Part shown: positions 63,801 through 64,000 of the stretch, in pieces
Layout: each line of letters begins with the position of its first letter
Position numbering within the stretch: position 1 is the first letter of the stretch
NCBI RefSeq assembly: GCF_004331685.1
Contig: NZ_SJSM01000012.1
Span: forward strand, 100,892 to 164,891
From: Pedobacter hiemivivus
GTDB taxonomy: Bacteria > Bacteroidota > Bacteroidia > Sphingobacteriales > Sphingobacteriaceae
Reading direction: 5' to 3'
Length of the DNA: 64,000 nucleotides
Notes under the pieces: model-generated
Told to the model about the DNA's origin: nothing
What the model saw: the letters and a program-made list of their open reading frames with translations, nothing else
Database searches by the model: none
Made by a program: the position numbers and the translations under genes

Positions 63801-64000
63801 GCCATTACTGCCGGAACGGTAAGTTTCCCGGCAGGTTCTGCAAGTGGGGCATTCCAAACCTTTACCGTAGCTATTAATGACGATAACCTGGTAGAGCCGG
63901 GCGAAACATTCAGCGCTTCCTTAACCGGTATTACGGGGCTTGCAACGATCGGTATTGCTACGGCAACGACCACCATTAATGATAACGATGTAGCGAGTGT
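54870..64000 (+). CDS. Giant secreted Calx-beta repeat protein, 3' end outside the window
   Basis: At least 3043 codons with no stop. ATG 54870 was chosen as the first after an in-frame stop; 54876 and 54918 are alternatives, and 54918 gives the neatest signal peptide (MPFRLLLVYCFVFFGLGIFS). Residues about 50-490 form an N-terminal region without a recognised domain. A DUF11-like domain follows (about 503-660, NKTTYCIGETITYTLAIKNN). From about residue 664 come some 20 Calx-beta-like repeats of roughly 115 residues, each ending like ITDNDNNPAN, with DxxxxE pairs typical of calcium-binding Calx-beta loops. Such proteins are surface adhesins or gliding/biofilm components, often with a C-terminal sorting domain; that end is not visible. 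Confidence 0.9.
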   Translation, partial: MPMLLFTSNRISLFKLMPFRLLLVYCFVFFGLGIFSIPVFAEGSKDLIANGGNRATLTAATASFEGNYFPTEGLVRVYVNAGETIYLGSSDTHIVLISPTGKFYETDDNNIGRIANTTEETNGPSYLNDGNNGTYYAYTRTAPAGETGVWSVFFLGDNDYFDVSVSASATATNSAAFIKGRAYMNVFAGDLGAYNRTFKGIFYVLTNDGYTYKVDPNELAGYRFTFFSNNKGYKNVDGTASYKSKNSTSTADLYDPRLSDNAATNDVTHKLFFNQPNVPVNAVAPIWLLNDFTDGIDDNGINGGNASGGTLSTTWLQVTPTLPIINNFTFTGNEGTSNQAGTIPLGGVIAFNSNQGGTYTIKIDVPGTNDVTITGNAVAGTNTVPWDGKDALGNKVQGTIGTSAITIELKAGEVHFPYIDVENNWRGIKITRLGAGVGTTTVYWDDTSAAGGADLVGADSQNGAHTWGSSGYASNAFGDGKGLDTWAYLFSSVLSPAVPISLREADLEVVSLTSNKTTYCIGETITYTLAIKNNGPDAVTGAKLAFTFPPELTITGITAPPTAGITFTGLTNHTAPFTDAPITASINIANQAVLLVTVTATIDSKPTGTLDAKASIMRPADVTDPDATNPDNLPPTDPDAECNSGTVGCNNIKTHSAAVQVSDISIVATSASKSEGNSVGSLTDMSFTVSLSAANTGCPVTVNYAIQHGTSNAGDFDFTSNPASGTLTFLTGETSKVLSFKVKHDLMVEGDETFSVVLSNPSSGGQITTNSAPGTIDNDDTITQIGITKVDGAEGGATGSFIFTFPGGASFDVDTPVPYVLSGTATGSGTDYTAAGTITIPAGSNSVTLNLSVNNDGLTEGTETVIITPGTIGNKYNASVTVITPVPVVNITDNDPATLTISNASITEGDTGTQDITFNVTLSNATGSSFDINYATANGTALAGEDYVAKSGTLNFTGIAETQTITIQVNGDQKIEQNEAFTIALSGLTKNFGGQLTVVSSPATGTIIDNDNTPANRLITITPTNGQELGPVAGIFTFSFPPGVTADQPTTIDFGLTGTAGAADYTGGVTSVTIAAGAPSATVSLPVLGDDILEGPESVVLTTTTVTNSRYTITVDNSPQSLNIIDDDFANIITGNVNVPEGNNGQTDMVFNVQLDKATGSGFTIGYTITNGTAIAPEDYIAQTGTLTFSGVVETQQIIVKVNGDQKIEGNETLILTLGTPSNTFGNFLAVQNSPATGTITDDDNIPANKIITITKANGYELVGPDASFTFSLPNGVSVESDTEISYTLTGNAIGGAVDYIGATSGTIRILAGQNSATLNLPVVDDVLLEGDETVIVTVNGVSNPMYDPFTVSNSGLSLDIIENDNTVLLSSPSSVLEGNSGTKTIEFKVTVALATSLPFTVDFHTSNGTAIAGEDYDAKSGTISFEANTPNQVKSIFVTINGDLKIENNETFTVTLDGLSNNFGNTLFLSPPVTMTITDDDNIPANKIISISKTDGAEPGTTDGTFTLSLPSGITVDAATTVNYILSGTAQGGGIDYTDTQLTPITIPADQNSVIISMVDVVDDYIIEATESVLMTITSVSNPKYTGFAGNSPVALDIIDNDNTAANNIITLSKESNGAEPGTKAQFKVSFPTTPNMITAAVPTTVNYTISGTAVNGVDYNALTGSVVIPAGSNAAVIDVLVIDDQIIEALEKVELTLTSATNTISTLTVGPGMVSADIADNDNNPANNVITLSKVKDGLEPGTDAQFKVSFPGGITSAVDTEVSYSVSPSGTASSGTDYTVLSGTVTIPAGDNSAVIDVKVIDDKIIENTETILLSLNSATNSISTLTVQPANLVGVNIGDDDNTVGNNIISINSTTNASEPGTNGLFTVSYPTGITSSEATLVTYTISGTAVNGTDYTTIPVTVTIPAYANSANINIPVINDQIIEPTETVGLTLTLADNTSFNPTVNGTLAAIDIADDDNNPANNRIILNAGTNGAEPVSPGQFTVGFPTGYTSSEETIVNYLVTGTATSGADYTAISGTVIIPANSGPVPINIAVLDDNIIEGTETVAITLNNATNNIIASLATLPSAAVSINIEDDEDDDPADNIITLTKTDGSEPGSNPTFIVSYPSGITSSKNTLISYTIGAGGTATSGTDYTALSGTATILAGSNFATISVPVIDDKIIELTETVELTINSANNGVSMLTWSPLTALSTNIADDDNIPAANTITLSKVTDGSEPGTPAQFKVSFPSGYTSSAATTVTYTVGGTAVVGTDYTALPGTVTIPANTNSVLIDVPVLDDQVIEPTETVSLTLTGATNTNATMAILPNGSSVTANITDNDNNSLNNNIYLSLVRNGTEGGDNPQFKVSFPAGYSSAEPTVVTYAPTGINTAILNVDYTVPLSTVTIPAYANSALIEIPLTNDLILEPTESFELVLTGATNSVAAGLIYQTSPERADIVDDDNIVANNVIYLTKVSDGIEAGTPAVFKVSFPSGYTNSVPTTVNYTVTGGTAINGTDFTVSGQVIIPAGSGSANFDVTVLEDQILEATETVQLTLADATNSIFTPITLNLAPATANILDDDSTIATNKLITITPDDGAEVTVPGVQNPANFSFQFPSGITSSAPTVISYVLTGAAGSNGIDYTGPVSGTITIPANQNSATLMLPVIDDDIVENNETVILTTGLVSNIHVTGISIDNSPAVLNITDNDAAVLTVNNKTVTEGNSGDTEVEFTVTLDKATGGSFSLGYATGDLSAKVADNDYIAQSASLSFAGNAGESVSFKIHVNGDKKIEADEIFNIIFSAPINTFGGRLTMPAPTTTGTILNDDSGTITISSSSGSEGNPNPNGPGFTFSFPPGVTSDQPTTIYFGLSVGSTATITDDYIFPDLTGSGSVIIPAGVNSQTVILPVVDDAVVENTETITLTVGSVVNGTVATTTATTTITDNDAASVSLSTPLTVNEAAGTATFRVTLMGNVQEAFTVDYATANGTAQSPGDYTAITAGTVSFPAGSASGAFQTFTVAINDDNLVEPGETFSASLTGITGLATIGIATATTTINDNDVAS
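56860..64000 (+). repeat. Array of about 20 Calx-beta-like repeats
   Basis: Units of about 350 bases begin near 56860, 57210, 57562, 57915, 58262, 58615, 58972, 59328, 59692, 60057, 60417, 60772, 61137, 61497, 61857, 62217, 62577, 62947, 63298 and 63653. Two types occur. Type A has EGNSGT, GEDYxAxSGT and VNGDxKIExNE. Type B has DGxEPGT, FPxG, TVTIPA and DDxIIExTE. They alternate A-B from about 57560 to 59690, then type B runs alone through nine units, and A returns at 62947. Confidence 0.85.

Noticed and set aside
55931..63976. Many open frames of 60-105 codons on the minus strand within the giant gene
   Set aside because: They recur at the same place in successive repeats and mirror the Thr/Ile/Val-rich codons of the + strand; they have no signal, domain or ribosome-binding site.
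1..64000. tRNA, rRNA, insertion sequences, prophage genes, toxin-antitoxin pairs
   Set aside because: None recognised by eye in either strand; no transposase or integrase motif appears in any supported gene. Small RNAs without hairpins could be missed.

Overview
The window reads as chromosomal DNA of a soil or plant-associated Bacteroidota, most likely a Sphingobacteriaceae member close to Pedobacter. This placement is inferred from family content: two SusC/SusD polysaccharide utilization loci (PULs), an ECF sigma/FecR pair, a DUF763 protein, many lipoproteins, A+T-rich intergenic DNA, and promoters resembling the Bacteroidota -7 element TAnnTTTG. No rRNA, tRNA, CRISPR array, transposase or phage gene was seen.

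Region 1 (1-13284, + strand) is PUL 1. It holds the 3' part of a DUF4965/glutaminase-A-like protein, a SusC without an STN domain, SusD, a GH105 unsaturated-uronyl hydrolase, an SGNH esterase and a GH43 enzyme. After a strong terminator come a discoidin-domain protein and a lipoprotein with beta-propeller, HEAT and cytochrome c regions. GH105 plus GH43 suggests a rhamnogalacturonan-like or other uronate-containing pectic glycan; no lyase lies in the window.

Region 2 (13397-21982, both strands) is a stress-response island of small genes: SRPBCC, YtxH-like, YihY/BrkB, DUF4142, double Usp, phosphoribosyltransferase, DUF892/YciE, a KTSC protein, an Ada-type zinc-binding protein next to a 2OG-Fe(II) oxygenase, a 49-aa membrane protein, and three look-alike small proteins of unknown role.

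Region 3 (22063-35438, + strand) is PUL 2: ECF sigma factor, FecR anti-sigma, STN-containing SusC, SusD, GH28-like beta-helix, GH92 alpha-mannosidase, SGNH esterase and a secreted FAD oxidoreductase. The sigma/anti-sigma/STN set points to trans-envelope induction by the glycan.

Region 4 (35497-54365) is mixed housekeeping and defence: DUF763, a divergent HxlR/NmrA pair with a good candidate operator, a GMC oxidoreductase with its gluconate-dehydrogenase-subunit-3 partner, a MarR-GNAT fusion divergent from the ergothioneine genes egtB-egtD, a TetR/pentapeptide pair, a nitric-oxide module (small unknown protein, Rrf2 regulator, flavohemoglobin, truncated hemoglobin), pirin, ABC-F ATPase, an L,D-transpeptidase and a GH20-like protein.

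Region 5 (54870 to the window end) is one open reading frame of at least 3043 codons. It encodes a secreted protein with a DUF11-like domain and about 20 Calx-beta-like repeats, continuing beyond the window. Several intergenic spaces carry strong hairpins or palindromes, listed separately. All function calls rest on reading motifs by eye; no database search was run.
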